From positions 1 to 46,737 of IMG/VR virus record IMGVR_UViG_3300046458_000167: a DNA stretch of 46,737 bases. One strand, given 5' to 3'. The DNA is from a virus. Position numbers and translations under genes: made by a program. Under the pieces are notes generated by a model. The model was not told the origin of the DNA, made no database searches, and saw only the letters and a program-made list of their open reading frames with translations. Below, one piece after another: positions 35,826 through 45,196 of this stretch. The stretch's first letter is position 1. Each line of letters opens with the position of its first letter.

Positions 35826-38800
35826 ATGTCGACGATGGCTGAGCTCGGCATTGCCGTTCATTCGGAGTCCGTGGATGAGGCCACCAACTCCCTAAACAAC
35901 ATGGCCGACGCTGGAGGCCGGGCGGAAAGTGCCGCTGTCGGCGTAGGAACAAAGTGGGACCAGGCAGGAAAGAAGGTTGCCGAATCCGCCAAAACAGCTT
36001 CGACAGCCATCGATGACGAGCGCGATTCGCTGGAAGCGCTGCTTGGTAAAATTGATCCTACCGTAGCCGCATTCGCGCGACTGGACAAACAACAGCAGCA
36101 GCTATCCAAATTCAAGGCATCCGGGCTTCTCCCGGCGGATGACTTCGCCGACTACAGCTCGAAGATCCAGCAAACGCGCGAATCACTTGGTCGATTCAGC
36201 GATTCACTGGGGAGAACTGGGACCAGCGCCAAGCAAACAGCCGCTGCGCTGCGCGGTGTCCCGGCTCAATTCACCGACATCGTGGTATCTCTGCAAGGCG
36301 GCCAGGCTCCATTGACCGTTCTGTTACAGCAGGGCGGCCAGTTGAAGGAAATGTTTGGCGGTGTTGGTAATGCCGCTCAGGCACTCGGCGGCTACATTTT
36401 CGGGCTAGTCAATCCGTTCACTGTGGCCGCCGCCGCTGTCGGAGCGCTCGGCGCTGTGATTGTTGCCTCTCAAGGGCAATTCAACGAGTACAACCGGGCC
36501 CTTTCAGCCTCTGGCAATGCTGCTGGAAAGACCGCCGATCAGCTTTCTGATCTTGCGACTACTCTGGCTGACGGAAAGTATTTTGGTCAGGCAAACGAAG
36601 CTGTATTGACTCTGGCTCAGAGCGGTCGCCTGACCGGAGAAGCTTTCGAGGAGGTGGCTCGAGCAGCTACCGAGCTTTCTGTCGCCACAGGGCAGAGCGC
36701 TGCTGATATCGCTGACCAATTATCGTCCACCAAGGGCAGCGTCACGGATCTGGCGTTGGAGTACAGCAGCAAGTATGGAGTCATCACTCAGTCCACCTAC
36801 GACCAGATAAAGGCCCTGGAGGAGCAGGGCGATCGCATGGGCGCGATCAAGACGCTTTCGGGGGCTGTTGCGGATGAGATGACCCGCCGCAACAAGGAGA
36901 TGGAAGACTCAACCAGAGGCCTGTCCAAAGCGTGGGCAGAGGTTCGGAACAGCGTTGCAAGCGTCTACAACGAGATTAAAAACGGCCTTCAGGCAAGCCC
37001 CGAGGTCTTCCGGCTTCAGGTTCTTCAAGGCCAACTGGAGTCTGCCCAGGAGCTTGGCAACAAGAAACTCATCGAGTACTACCAGCAGCAAATAACTCTC
37101 GCCCAACAGGCGGTTGATGCTCAGCAGAAAAAGGTAGCCCTAGTAGGGCAGGAAGGTGTTTCGCGTAGAGCTCAACTGGTCGAGGAAGACAAGTGGGCCA
37201 AGGACGGCGAGAAATTCCTTACCTCTCAGCAGAAGATGGAAAAGGAGATTGCCGCTCAGCGGCAGTTGGGGCTCAGCGCCGGGAAAAGTCAGGTCGAGAT
37301 AGAGCAGCGAATCAATGAGATTCGAAAGTCTTATGAAAAAAATGGGCCATCCAGCTCCTCCCCTGTAGACCTTACAGGCTTCAATGCCGCAGAAAACGCC
37401 CTGCGCTCGCTGGAAGTCACCTTCCAGAACTCCCTCAAAGTCCTCGACGCCTCTCAAAAGGCCGGCCTGATTAACGATCAGGAGTACGCCCTACAGAAAG
37501 GCGCACTGCTGGAGAAAGAGAAGAGCGACGTCCAGGCCGCCTATCAAGGCGAGATCGCTGCACTCGAGGCAGTGAGTGCGAAGTCCAGCACTACGAGCGC
37601 CCAGCGCATCCAGGTAGACCAGAAGATCGCCGATGCGCGGTCGAAGATGGTCGACGCCCTGAAGAAACTGGACGCCGATCAGGAAGTGCTATCGCTCCAG
37701 ACCCAGGAACGCCTGGACAAGGAGCGTCAGGCGATTGATGCGTACGCTCAGGCATTGCAAGACAGCCTGAAGCGCACGCAGGACAGCCTGGACCTGCAGT
37801 TGGCAGGCTTCGGGCTGGGTGACCGCTCGCGTCAGCAGTTGCAGGAAATCCTCAAGATCCGTCAGGAGTACGAGGAAAAGTTCGACAAGCTGGAGCGCGA
37901 CCACCGGCTCAAGCGCATCAGCGACAACGAGTACGACGCCGAGACCAAGCTGCTTGAGCAGTCGCTGGACCAGCGCCTGGAGATGCAGCAGGGCTACTAC
38001 GACAAGGAAGCTGACCTCCGGTCTAACTGGATGAATGGCGCCTCGCGTGCGTTCGCGAACTACATCGACGAGACCAAGGATATCGCCGGTCAGACGGAGG
38101 GGCTGTTCTCTGACGCGCTGCACGGCGTCGAGGATGCGTTCGTCAATGCTGCCACGACCGGCAAGCTGAGCTTCAAGGACCTGGCCGACAGCATCATTGC
38201 CGACTTGGCCCGCATCGTAGCCAAGGCCTACATCGTCACGCCGATCCTGGCTGCTTTGGGTATTGGCGGTGATCCAGCATCGGGCGCAGGTTCGTCTGGT
38301 GGTCTTGGGTCACTGTTTGGTGGCGGAGCGGGCGGCGGCCTGGGCGGCGCGCTGAGCAATATAGGCACGGTCGTCTCGGTCGCCGGCAGCAAGTTCGGTG
38401 AGTCCGTACTGGCTGGATGGAATGGTAGCGAGGGTGTCGTAGGCGGACTGCAAGGTGCCTTTAGCAATGGCGCGGACTACTTCAAGTCCGTTGTCACCAG
38501 TGCGTTTGAGACTGGATCTACTACCGCAGCATCCATTTTTACCTCTGAAACCACATCGGCTGCGTTGACCCAAGGTTACTCGAACTACGCCGCGCAGTTC
38601 GGTACAGGCGTTGCCGGGCCGGGAGCTTTCGATGGCGCCCTTAGCGCTGCCGCTACCCAGTCATCGGCTTTGACAGCCCTGCAAACCCTCAGCGCGACCT
38701 TGGGTTATATCCAAGGCGTCTACACGATCTTCAACTCGTTCAAGGACTACGGGCTGAAGGGCGGGGCGGTAACCGCTGGTGCAGGCGCTGCCGGTGCCTA

Positions 38801-40964
38801 CATCGGTTCGTTCGCAGGTCCGCTCGGTACAGCAGCAGGCTTTGCGATTGGCACGGTGCTTGGCTCGCTTGGCGCTGGGAAGCTCTTTGGCGGCGGCGAG
38901 AAATATGCCGACCTGAGCACCTCGGCGACCGGCCGGTACATCAACGGACAGTACACCGACACTGGTATCCAGCAGGGCTGGCAGACCAAGGCGCCGAAAT
39001 TCGGGGATCAGATCGACTCGATCATGTCCGCGAACCTGAACAAGTTCAGCGCAACGCTGGGCATGCTCTACGACACCCTGGGTAACGGCGCCGATGTCGT
39101 GGCCTACAACCTGCTTCAGGTGCGCAAGACGTCGGGCAAGTACTCGGGATCCTATGGCGCCCAGCTTGATGACGGCAACGTGCTGGAGTTCAACAACCAG
39201 TTCAAAGCTCAAGACGCTGCCGCGGCGATCGCTGACAACTACGATAACCTGATGGGCACCTTCCTGGCGAAGGCAATCGTCAGCTCGAAATCCCTGCCGA
39301 ACTACTTCAAGGCGCAGTTCACTGCGTTCGCATCGGACTGGGACACGACTGCCGACGAGGTCATCAAGGCCATCGAGGGCGTTTTCACCCGCTTCAATGG
39401 GGTGAATGACGCGCTGAAGCTCATCAACGTCAACAACCTGAAGCTGGACGAAACCGGGCTGATCGCCTCCGACTCGATCCTGAACATGATCGGCGCGATG
39501 TCCGACCTGGACACCACAACGGCCACAGCGAAGGAGAAGGTCGACGCGCTCAACACTGCGGTGGGCACGTACTACCAAGCCTTCTTCAGTGCTGATGAGC
39601 AGTTCGCGGATCTGACCGAAAGCCTGAAGAATGCCTTCGGCAGCTTCGGCCTAGAACTGCCGGACACCCGATCTGCCTACCGCGACATGGTCGAGGACAT
39701 CGACGTAACCACGGCCGCCGGGCAGGCGTTGTTCGCTACGCTGGTGGGGCTGGCCAAGAACGCTGACTCCTACTATTCGACCATCGACAAGCAGGCATCT
39801 GACGCCCGTCAGCAGATGCTTTCGTCTTCTCAAAGCGCGCTGGAACGTGCGATCAACGCTCAAAAGGCGTCGATCAACGACATGCTGGAAACGGCGAGCA
39901 CCAGCGTCAGCGATCTGACGAACATCAGCACCAGTCTGGGCAACGCGCTTAAGTCGCTGCGTGGGGACTCCGATTCGGCGGTCAAGACGCTGCGAGCCCA
40001 AGCACAGGCCACGCTACAGGCGGCACTGGCTCAAGCGCGTGCAGGCAAGTCGCTGGCCGGCTTCGAGGGTCTGGACGATGCGCTCAGCGTTATCACGGGC
40101 AACACCACCGATCTCTACTCCAGCCTGGAGGACTTCAACCGCGACCAAGGCCGTACAGCCAACGTCGTGGCGGAGCTGGAGAAGCTGAACGGCAAGCAGT
40201 TGTCGTCGGCTGAGAAGACGGTGGCTGCGTTGCAGGCCCAACTCAAGTCCCTGGATGCTCAGTTGGAGTTCGAGCAAGCCCAGCTGGATGCGCTCAATGG
40301 CGTAGACACATCGGTCAAGAGCGTGGCGCAGGCAGTCAAGGAGATGAACGCCGCGGTGGTGGCGGCGCTGGCCAGCATGGGCGGCAAGGGCACCCCGACC
40401 AACAACGGAACCTTCATCGACTCGATCTACAAGGACGTGCTCGGCCTGAGTGGTGGGGCAGACCAGGCCGGCAAGGACTACTGGCTGGGCGAGCTGGCCA
40501 ACGGTCATATCACTCTGGACCAACTTGCTCAGGCCATCGCAAACGCTGCCAAGGAAAACCATCAGTGGGTGAAGCCCGGCTACGCCACGGGCGGCTACAT
40601 CAGCGGGCCCGGTACCGGCACAAGCGACAGCATCATCGCCCGTCTCTCGAATGGCGAGTACGTCATGACTGCGGCGGCGGTGAGCACCTACGGCACCGAC
40701 ATGCTCGACCGGATGAACAACCTTCAGATTCCGCAATTCGCCTCCGGCGGCGCGGTAATGAATGTTGCGAGCCCTGTCGTTGTGGGTTCTCAGAGGCCCA
40801 AGGCGGGCAATGACGCCGGGGACGGCGCCGAAGCACTCCGTCAGTTGAACAAGCGCCTTGGCAACATCGAGACGTACCTGGACAACGCATCGCGGGATCT
40901 GCGGCAGATGAACAACGCGGGCGTCCAAGTCGTGGGCACCGTTTCAACTAAGGAGGTGGCATGA
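35826..40964 (+). CDS. Tail tape measure protein (1712 aa)
   Basis: The very large product sets tail length. Residues about 85-290 match the prophage tape measure domain (AALRGVPAQFTDIVVSLQGGQ is its start). Long coiled coils fill 300-740. Residues about 735-810 match the lambda tape measure C-terminal domain (WMNGASRAFANYIDETKD). Hydrophobic Gly/Ala segments at about 188-215 and 978-1015 could act in DNA ejection. A DUF4214-like segment (IDSIYKDVLGL, then DYWLGELANG) lies near 1526-1580. ATG 35826 follows GGAGAAAAGT. Its length implies a long flexible tail. Confidence 0.95.
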   Translation: MSTMAELGIAVHSESVDEATNSLNNMADAGGRAESAAVGVGTKWDQAGKKVAESAKTASTAIDDERDSLEALLGKIDPTVAAFARLDKQQQQLSKFKASGLLPADDFADYSSKIQQTRESLGRFSDSLGRTGTSAKQTAAALRGVPAQFTDIVVSLQGGQAPLTVLLQQGGQLKEMFGGVGNAAQALGGYIFGLVNPFTVAAAAVGALGAVIVASQGQFNEYNRALSASGNAAGKTADQLSDLATTLADGKYFGQANEAVLTLAQSGRLTGEAFEEVARAATELSVATGQSAADIADQLSSTKGSVTDLALEYSSKYGVITQSTYDQIKALEEQGDRMGAIKTLSGAVADEMTRRNKEMEDSTRGLSKAWAEVRNSVASVYNEIKNGLQASPEVFRLQVLQGQLESAQELGNKKLIEYYQQQITLAQQAVDAQQKKVALVGQEGVSRRAQLVEEDKWAKDGEKFLTSQQKMEKEIAAQRQLGLSAGKSQVEIEQRINEIRKSYEKNGPSSSSPVDLTGFNAAENALRSLEVTFQNSLKVLDASQKAGLINDQEYALQKGALLEKEKSDVQAAYQGEIAALEAVSAKSSTTSAQRIQVDQKIADARSKMVDALKKLDADQEVLSLQTQERLDKERQAIDAYAQALQDSLKRTQDSLDLQLAGFGLGDRSRQQLQEILKIRQEYEEKFDKLERDHRLKRISDNEYDAETKLLEQSLDQRLEMQQGYYDKEADLRSNWMNGASRAFANYIDETKDIAGQTEGLFSDALHGVEDAFVNAATTGKLSFKDLADSIIADLARIVAKAYIVTPILAALGIGGDPASGAGSSGGLGSLFGGGAGGGLGGALSNIGTVVSVAGSKFGESVLAGWNGSEGVVGGLQGAFSNGADYFKSVVTSAFETGSTTAASIFTSETTSAALTQGYSNYAAQFGTGVAGPGAFDGALSAAATQSSALTALQTLSATLGYIQGVYTIFNSFKDYGLKGGAVTAGAGAAGAYIGSFAGPLGTAAGFAIGTVLGSLGAGKLFGGGEKYADLSTSATGRYINGQYTDTGIQQGWQTKAPKFGDQIDSIMSANLNKFSATLGMLYDTLGNGADVVAYNLLQVRKTSGKYSGSYGAQLDDGNVLEFNNQFKAQDAAAAIADNYDNLMGTFLAKAIVSSKSLPNYFKAQFTAFASDWDTTADEVIKAIEGVFTRFNGVNDALKLINVNNLKLDETGLIASDSILNMIGAMSDLDTTTATAKEKVDALNTAVGTYYQAFFSADEQFADLTESLKNAFGSFGLELPDTRSAYRDMVEDIDVTTAAGQALFATLVGLAKNADSYYSTIDKQASDARQQMLSSSQSALERAINAQKASINDMLETASTSVSDLTNISTSLGNALKSLRGDSDSAVKTLRAQAQATLQAALAQARAGKSLAGFEGLDDALSVITGNTTDLYSSLEDFNRDQGRTANVVAELEKLNGKQLSSAEKTVAALQAQLKSLDAQLEFEQAQLDALNGVDTSVKSVAQAVKEMNAAVVAALASMGGKGTPTNNGTFIDSIYKDVLGLSGGADQAGKDYWLGELANGHITLDQLAQAIANAAKENHQWVKPGYATGGYISGPGTGTSDSIIARLSNGEYVMTAAAVSTYGTDMLDRMNNLQIPQFASGGAVMNVASPVVVGSQRPKAGNDAGDGAEALRQLNKRLGNIETYLDNASRDLRQMNNAGVQVVGTVSTKEVA

Positions 40965-41875
40965 TCCGCATGACAGTAGTGCCGCCGACGGAAATCACCC
41001 CGGCCATGCTGACGAGCAACGTTCCGGTCAATGACTACACCGCCTGGTCGAATGCCACGGCATACGTGGTGGGGGATTCGGTCTCGCTCAACAACCGGAA
41101 CTACCAGGCGCTGGTGGCCAACACAGGCAAGAACCCGGAGACCGACACCAGTCAGCCTCCGGTCTGGCAGGACTTGGGGCCAACCAACCGGTGGAAGATG
41201 TTCAAGAAGCAGATCGGCAACGACTGGATCGTGGGCACCAGCACGGCCTTCGCATCGCTGATCGATGTGTCCGTCACGCTTCCCAAGAGGGTCAACGCGA
41301 TCGGCCTGGTGGGCGTGCGGGCTTCATCGGTGCAGATCATCATGACCGCTGGCGGGCAGGAGGTTTACAACAAAACCTTCGTGATGCAGACCAAGAAGGC
41401 GAGCGGCTGGTACCAGTACTTCTTCGGCCCATTCACCATCACGGAAACATTGGCGATTGTGGATCTTCCTCCCATCTCTGGGGCCACGATCCGCGTCATC
41501 GCCAACGCGCCAAACGGAACTGCACAGATCGGCATGATGGTCGTTGGCTGGGCTGTAGAGGTGGGCACCGCCACCTACGGCGATACCTCGTTCGGCATCG
41601 AGAACTACTCGAACGTCAAAGTCGGCGACTTCGGCCAAGTGACGATCATCCCGCGCGGCAAACGAGACTTTGTGGACTACGACGTTGTGGTCGATGAGGA
41701 CCGCCTTGCCACGATCAAGCGAACCTTCACCGACATCAGCGAGAGCGCTTGCCTGTACGTGGGCACGACCAAGCTGGGCGTCACCATCATCATCGGTCGA
41801 TACGAGCGGTTCGCACCCAACCTGCGTGCACCCAACGATTCCCAGTTCACCCTTGAAGTCAGGAGCCTCATGTAA
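40961..41875 (+). CDS. Tail tip protein with carbohydrate-binding-like module (304 aa)
   Basis: Residues 26-74 read AWSNATAYVVGDSVSLNNRN, YQALVANTGKNPETD and PPVWQDLG, the pattern of CBM5/12-like modules often found on phage tails. The rest is a beta-rich region (WKMFKKQIGNDWIVGTS and FGPFTITETLAIVDLPPIS), likely the distal-tail part. AAGGAGGTGGC precedes ATG 40961, which overlaps the tape measure stop. It is the only gene between the tape measure and the fibre genes, so it may serve as a compact tail hub. Confidence 0.7.
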   Translation: MIRMTVVPPTEITPAMLTSNVPVNDYTAWSNATAYVVGDSVSLNNRNYQALVANTGKNPETDTSQPPVWQDLGPTNRWKMFKKQIGNDWIVGTSTAFASLIDVSVTLPKRVNAIGLVGVRASSVQIIMTAGGQEVYNKTFVMQTKKASGWYQYFFGPFTITETLAIVDLPPISGATIRVIANAPNGTAQIGMMVVGWAVEVGTATYGDTSFGIENYSNVKVGDFGQVTIIPRGKRDFVDYDVVVDEDRLATIKRTFTDISESACLYVGTTKLGVTIIIGRYERFAPNLRAPNDSQFTLEVRSLM

Positions 41876-42372
41876 TGGCGGCGATTCCTCTGCTTACCAA
41901 TCTGCCGTCCCCGGCGCTCTCAACTGACACGGAGGACGTGTTCAACAGCAAGACCGACGCCACGCTGCTCGCCCAGCAAACTTTCGTGAACGTGGACATG
42001 AACACGAAGGTGATACCGGGCATCAACCAGGCATCCACTGACGTCGCCGCAGCCAAGGATGCGGCCGCCCAAAGCGCCAGTGATGCTGCCGGGTCTGCCA
42101 ACGCCGCGAACACCTCAAAGCTTGCCGCTGCGCAGTCGGCGACGGACGCCACAAACAACGGGGCTCAGCAGGTCAATCTGGCGAAAGACCAAGTGACGCT
42201 GGCGAATCAGGCGCGGGCTGCAGCTCAGGCCGCTGCTGCGGCTGCGGGAGCGGCCGCAGGCCTGCCCGCTCTCAATGGCGCTGGCAACGTGCTGGCAATC
42301 AACTCCAACAACAATGGCGTCGAGTTCACATCGCTAACTCCACTTCTTCACGCAACCGCGCTTCTTTTCTGA
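41875..42372 (+). CDS. Alanine-rich tail fibre stalk protein (165 aa)
   Basis: The N-terminal 45 residues (IPLLTNLPSPALSTDTEDVF) should bind the tail. Residues about 58-125 form Ala-rich helical repeats (AAKDAAAQSASDAAGSANAA), typical of trimeric tail-fibre stalks. The C-terminus (LPALNGAGNVLAINSNNNG) resembles the start of a phage fibre domain that ends early. ATG 41875 overlaps the previous stop as TAATG. It probably forms the shaft onto which later proteins assemble. Confidence 0.75.
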   Translation: MAAIPLLTNLPSPALSTDTEDVFNSKTDATLLAQQTFVNVDMNTKVIPGINQASTDVAAAKDAAAQSASDAAGSANAANTSKLAAAQSATDATNNGAQQVNLAKDQVTLANQARAAAQAAAAAAGAAAGLPALNGAGNVLAINSNNNGVEFTSLTPLLHATALLF

Positions 42373-42382
42373 GGGATTTCCT

Positions 42383-42802
42383 GTGGCTATGACCTTTACC
42401 GCGCCTTTCGCGCAGATTCCACGCACCCTTACCGCAGCCGTTACCGCTGCAATCGCTGGACTAGGGACCGACGCAGTCACAGGGCTGCAACTGCTTGTCA
42501 CCGCTGGTGCAAACGGTGCGATCGTGTCAAGCATCAGCGCCATGCCGCGCGCGACCGTTACCGCTTCCTCTTTGATGCTCTTCCTGGTCAAGAGCTCGGC
42601 ACCCGCGATCTACCGGCCCATCGATTCGGTACTGATGACTGCCTACACGCTTGCGGCCACCACGGCCGTGCCTGTCACAGCGTTCCCGCTGATCAGCGAT
42701 GCAACGCCAATGCGCCTTGAGGCTGGCGACAAGATTTACGCTGGGTCACAGGTCGCGCTGGCTGCGGGCATTTCGTTCACCGCCCGCTGGATGGATTACT
42801 GA
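42383..42802 (+). CDS. Hypothetical tail-fibre-associated protein (139 aa)
   Basis: The product starts AMTFTAPFAQIPRTLTAAV and consists mostly of beta strands in a hydrophobic, Ala/Thr/Val-rich sequence (SLMLFLVKSSAPAIYRP, then YTLAATTAVPVTAFPLIS). GTG 42383 follows GAGGG. It lies between fibre stalk and fibre tip and overlaps the tip gene start. It may be a capping or trimerising component. I do not recognise its family. Confidence 0.6.
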   Translation: MAMTFTAPFAQIPRTLTAAVTAAIAGLGTDAVTGLQLLVTAGANGAIVSSISAMPRATVTASSLMLFLVKSSAPAIYRPIDSVLMTAYTLAATTAVPVTAFPLISDATPMRLEAGDKIYAGSQVALAAGISFTARWMDY

Positions 42803-43677
42803 TGGCCTCCACTCTGGACCTTGGGAATCCTCTGGCCATTCCCAAGGCCGTGGCAGACAACCGGCCATCTAAGCAGCCGCGAACCTATTACATAGAGTCA
42901 GGGTCCGGGACGCTGACGATAGACACAGCAGGATTCAAGAAGATCCGCGTTTCCGCTGTGGGCGGCGGCGGCGGCGGATCCGGATACACAAACGGGGCCG
43001 GCGGCGGCGGCGGCGGGACTGACTCGACCCCGATCATTGCTGTTCCAACCGCGCTAATTGACGTGACCTATTCGATAGGCGTCGGCGGCTCGGGTGGGCC
43101 GGCAGGCGGAACTTCTGTAGGCACGGCGGGTGGCAACTCCACGGCCACAGTTCTTGGATATTCCATCCAGGCCAACGGCGGTTCTGGCGCGACCAACCTG
43201 GTTGCAGGTGTTGGCGGTACAGGTGGGCCTGGTGGATTCAGCGGAGGCTCAGGTGGAGTAAAGGGCTCCGCGAGTGGAGGCGGAGGCGGGGGTGGAGCTG
43301 CTGGGTTCTTGGCGCCAGGGGCAAACGGAGGTAACGCTGGATCAGGCACCGGCAATGGTTCGGATGCCTCCTTAGACGCCGGGGCCGGCGGTGGCGCTGG
43401 ATCTAACACCGGGGGTTCTGGAGGTGGAGGTGGCGGACAAGGCGCTCCAGGCGCCAATCCCAACCCAGGATCAAACACCGGCGGCGCTATAAGCATAGTG
43501 CTGCCCGCGGGCGTTCGGCAGGATAGGCTGGGTGATCCAGGCAACACCTTCACGACCGCTACGACAGGTGGCGCTGGCGGATCAGGAGGTGGCGGAGGTG
43601 GGGGCGCTGGATCAGGCACTACCGGCGGACTAGGCGGAGCAGGCGGAGCAGGCAAATTGAGGATTGATCTATGGTAA
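42802..43677 (+). CDS. Glycine-rich fibre tip / receptor-binding candidate (291 aa)
   Basis: The first 60 residues form a strand-rich head (YYIESGSGTLTIDTAGFKKI). The rest is dominated by glycine, with many GGGGGG, GGSGG and GGxGG runs, including AVGGGGGGSGYTNGAGGG and GGSGGVKGSASGGGGGG. This fits the glycine-rich adhesin class in which polyglycine-II helices pack as at the tip of phage S16 gp38. Such tips decide host range and evolve by changes in the loops. ATG 42802 overlaps the previous stop. Confidence 0.78.
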   Translation: MASTLDLGNPLAIPKAVADNRPSKQPRTYYIESGSGTLTIDTAGFKKIRVSAVGGGGGGSGYTNGAGGGGGGTDSTPIIAVPTALIDVTYSIGVGGSGGPAGGTSVGTAGGNSTATVLGYSIQANGGSGATNLVAGVGGTGGPGGFSGGSGGVKGSASGGGGGGGAAGFLAPGANGGNAGSGTGNGSDASLDAGAGGGAGSNTGGSGGGGGGQGAPGANPNPGSNTGGAISIVLPAGVRQDRLGDPGNTFTTATTGGAGGSGGGGGGGAGSGTTGGLGGAGGAGKLRIDLW

Positions 43678-44282
43678 AGGTCGAAAACGGGTTGGCAACC
43701 CGGGAACCGTTGCCGGATTTCCTGAAAGGTCTGGCAGATGAAACGCTGCTGGACCTTTCATGGACCGACTCTGCGCTGGGTGTACAGCCCGCAGCGTGGT
43801 GGCCCGAAGAAAACGGCGACGGCGAACTGGGTGCGAACAAGAAGTGGGGCGCTGAGGTGCTGACCCTGGACCCTGACCGCAAGGTCGTGATCGTCACGCA
43901 TAAGCAGGTCAATCTGACGGCTGCCGAGAAAGCTGAGCGGGATGAGGCTATCGCTGCAGACTGGAAGCAGCGGATCGCTGACCGCCGGTATGAGGCCGAA
44001 ACCAGCGGCACCATCATCGAGGACATGCCCATCGACACAGGGCGCGACAGCCAAGGCCTCATCACCGGCGCCGCTGTGCAGGCCATCATCGACCCCAGCT
44101 ACTCGCTGCACTGGAAAACCTCGGCGGGCTTCGTCGACCTGACCGCGCAGCAGGTGCTGGGCGTGGCGTCGTTGGTCCGGGCGTTCGTTCAGGCCTGCTT
44201 CAACCGTGAATCCGATCTGCTGGATGCTGTTGCGGCCGGAACGATCACGGCTGAGATGCTTGAGGAAGGGTGGCCAGCATGA
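43671..44282 (+). CDS. Tail fibre assembly-type protein (DUF4376)
   Basis: The 203-residue product has an N-terminal fibre-chaperone-like part (residues 1-100, LDLSWTDSALGVQPAAWWPE) and a DUF4376 C-terminal domain (KQRIADRRYEAETSGTIIED, then TDRGRDSQG-like DTGRDSQGLITGAAVQ and WKTSAGFVDLTAQQVLGVA). DUF4376 proteins lie next to fibre genes and are thought to aid fibre folding or form part of the tip. ATG 43671 overlaps the glycine-rich gene by seven bases. The stop overlaps the next ATG. Confidence 0.85.
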   Translation: MVKVENGLATREPLPDFLKGLADETLLDLSWTDSALGVQPAAWWPEENGDGELGANKKWGAEVLTLDPDRKVVIVTHKQVNLTAAEKAERDEAIAADWKQRIADRRYEAETSGTIIEDMPIDTGRDSQGLITGAAVQAIIDPSYSLHWKTSAGFVDLTAQQVLGVASLVRAFVQACFNRESDLLDAVAAGTITAEMLEEGWPA

Positions 44283-44686
44283 GCCGCTTCGTGACCACGC
44301 TCAAAACCGAGCAGATCGGCAAGTGGACGCATGTCCTCCTCGATGACCTGGTGTTGGCCGACGAAGACGAGCGAGTCATCACCGTGCCGACCGGGTTCAC
44401 CACGGACTTTGCCAGCATCAAGGTGCTGCATAACGCATTTCTGTTTGTGCTGTTCGCTCTGGTGTCCGGCTACGGCAATTATGCGGCGACCGTGCACGAC
44501 TGGCTTTACACATGCGGACAGATCAGTCGAAAGGATGCGGATGCGGTCTTGTACCGTGCCCTGCGTGCGGAAGGCGTAGCTCGATGGCGGGCCTGGCTGT
44601 TCTGGGCGGGCGTCCGGATAGGAGGCGCCAAGCAATACAACTCAACCCCGGCCAGTCCGGGGTTTTCTTCGTCTGGAGATCAGTAA
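44279..44686 (+). CDS. DUF1353 protein
   Basis: The 135-residue product contains the DUF1353 core ITVPTGFTTDFASIKVLHNA and AATVHDWLYTCGQISRKDAD. The family is common near lysis genes of tailed phages and may have peptidase or lysozyme-accessory activity, but no catalysis has been shown. The start ATG 44279 overlaps the previous stop. A short frame extends upstream to 44270 without a site. It ends directly before the endolysin. Confidence 0.85.
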   Translation: MSRFVTTLKTEQIGKWTHVLLDDLVLADEDERVITVPTGFTTDFASIKVLHNAFLFVLFALVSGYGNYAATVHDWLYTCGQISRKDADAVLYRALRAEGVARWRAWLFWAGVRIGGAKQYNSTPASPGFSSSGDQ

Positions 44687-45196
44687 ATGCCACGAATCCA
44701 ATCCGATGCCGCCGGCGGCCAGAACGTGCTGGCCTTCCTCGACATGCTGGCCTGGTCTGAACTGGGTTCCGACTACCTGCGCCGCAGCGATGACGGCTAC
44801 AACGTGATCATCACCGGCACTGACGGGGTGCTGGAGCTGTTCAGCGACTACAGCGTCCATCCGTTCGCTGGAGGGCGCAAGTCGAAGGTGTTCAGCCGGA
44901 GCGGCCAGACCTCGAATGCCTCGGGCCGCTACCAGTTCATGCTCAAGGACTACGCCCATTACCGTGACCAACTGAAGCTGCCCGACTTCGGGCCGATCAG
45001 CCAGGATCGCTGGGCCATCCAGCTTATTAAGGAGCGCAGGGCTCTGGACGACATCGAGGCCGGGCGCGTTGAGTCGGCTATCGCCAAGTGCCGGAACATC
45101 TGGGCGAGCCTGCCTGGGGCCGGGTATGGCCAGCGGGAGCACAGAACTCAGGATCTGCTGGCCCATTACCTGGCGGCTGGCGGGGTGCTGGCGTGA
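44687..45196 (+). CDS. Endolysin, lambda R-type (GH104 lytic transglycosylase)
   Basis: The 169-residue product aligns with lambda R: LAFLDMLAWSELGSDYL, ELFSDYSVHPFAGG, the SGRYQFM motif (ASGRYQFMLKDYAHYRDQL), GPISQDRWAIQLIKERRAL and the very conserved IWASLPGAGYGQREH. GH104 enzymes cleave the glycan between MurNAc and GlcNAc with an anhydro product. No signal peptide is seen, so export through a holin is needed. GGAGATCAG precedes ATG 44687. The stop is coupled to Rz as GTGA. Confidence 0.95.
   Translation: MPRIQSDAAGGQNVLAFLDMLAWSELGSDYLRRSDDGYNVIITGTDGVLELFSDYSVHPFAGGRKSKVFSRSGQTSNASGRYQFMLKDYAHYRDQLKLPDFGPISQDRWAIQLIKERRALDDIEAGRVESAIAKCRNIWASLPGAGYGQREHRTQDLLAHYLAAGGVLA

Noticed and set aside
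38661-39578. Minus-strand ORFs within the tape measure gene
   Set aside because: These are frame shadows due to codon bias in a GC-rich gene.
43068-43655. Proline-rich minus-strand ORF
   Set aside because: It is the complement of the glycine codons of the fibre tip gene.
42961-43660. Glycine codon repeats as a CRISPR or satellite array
   Set aside because: The repeats are irregular, in frame and coding; no spacer and repeat structure exists.
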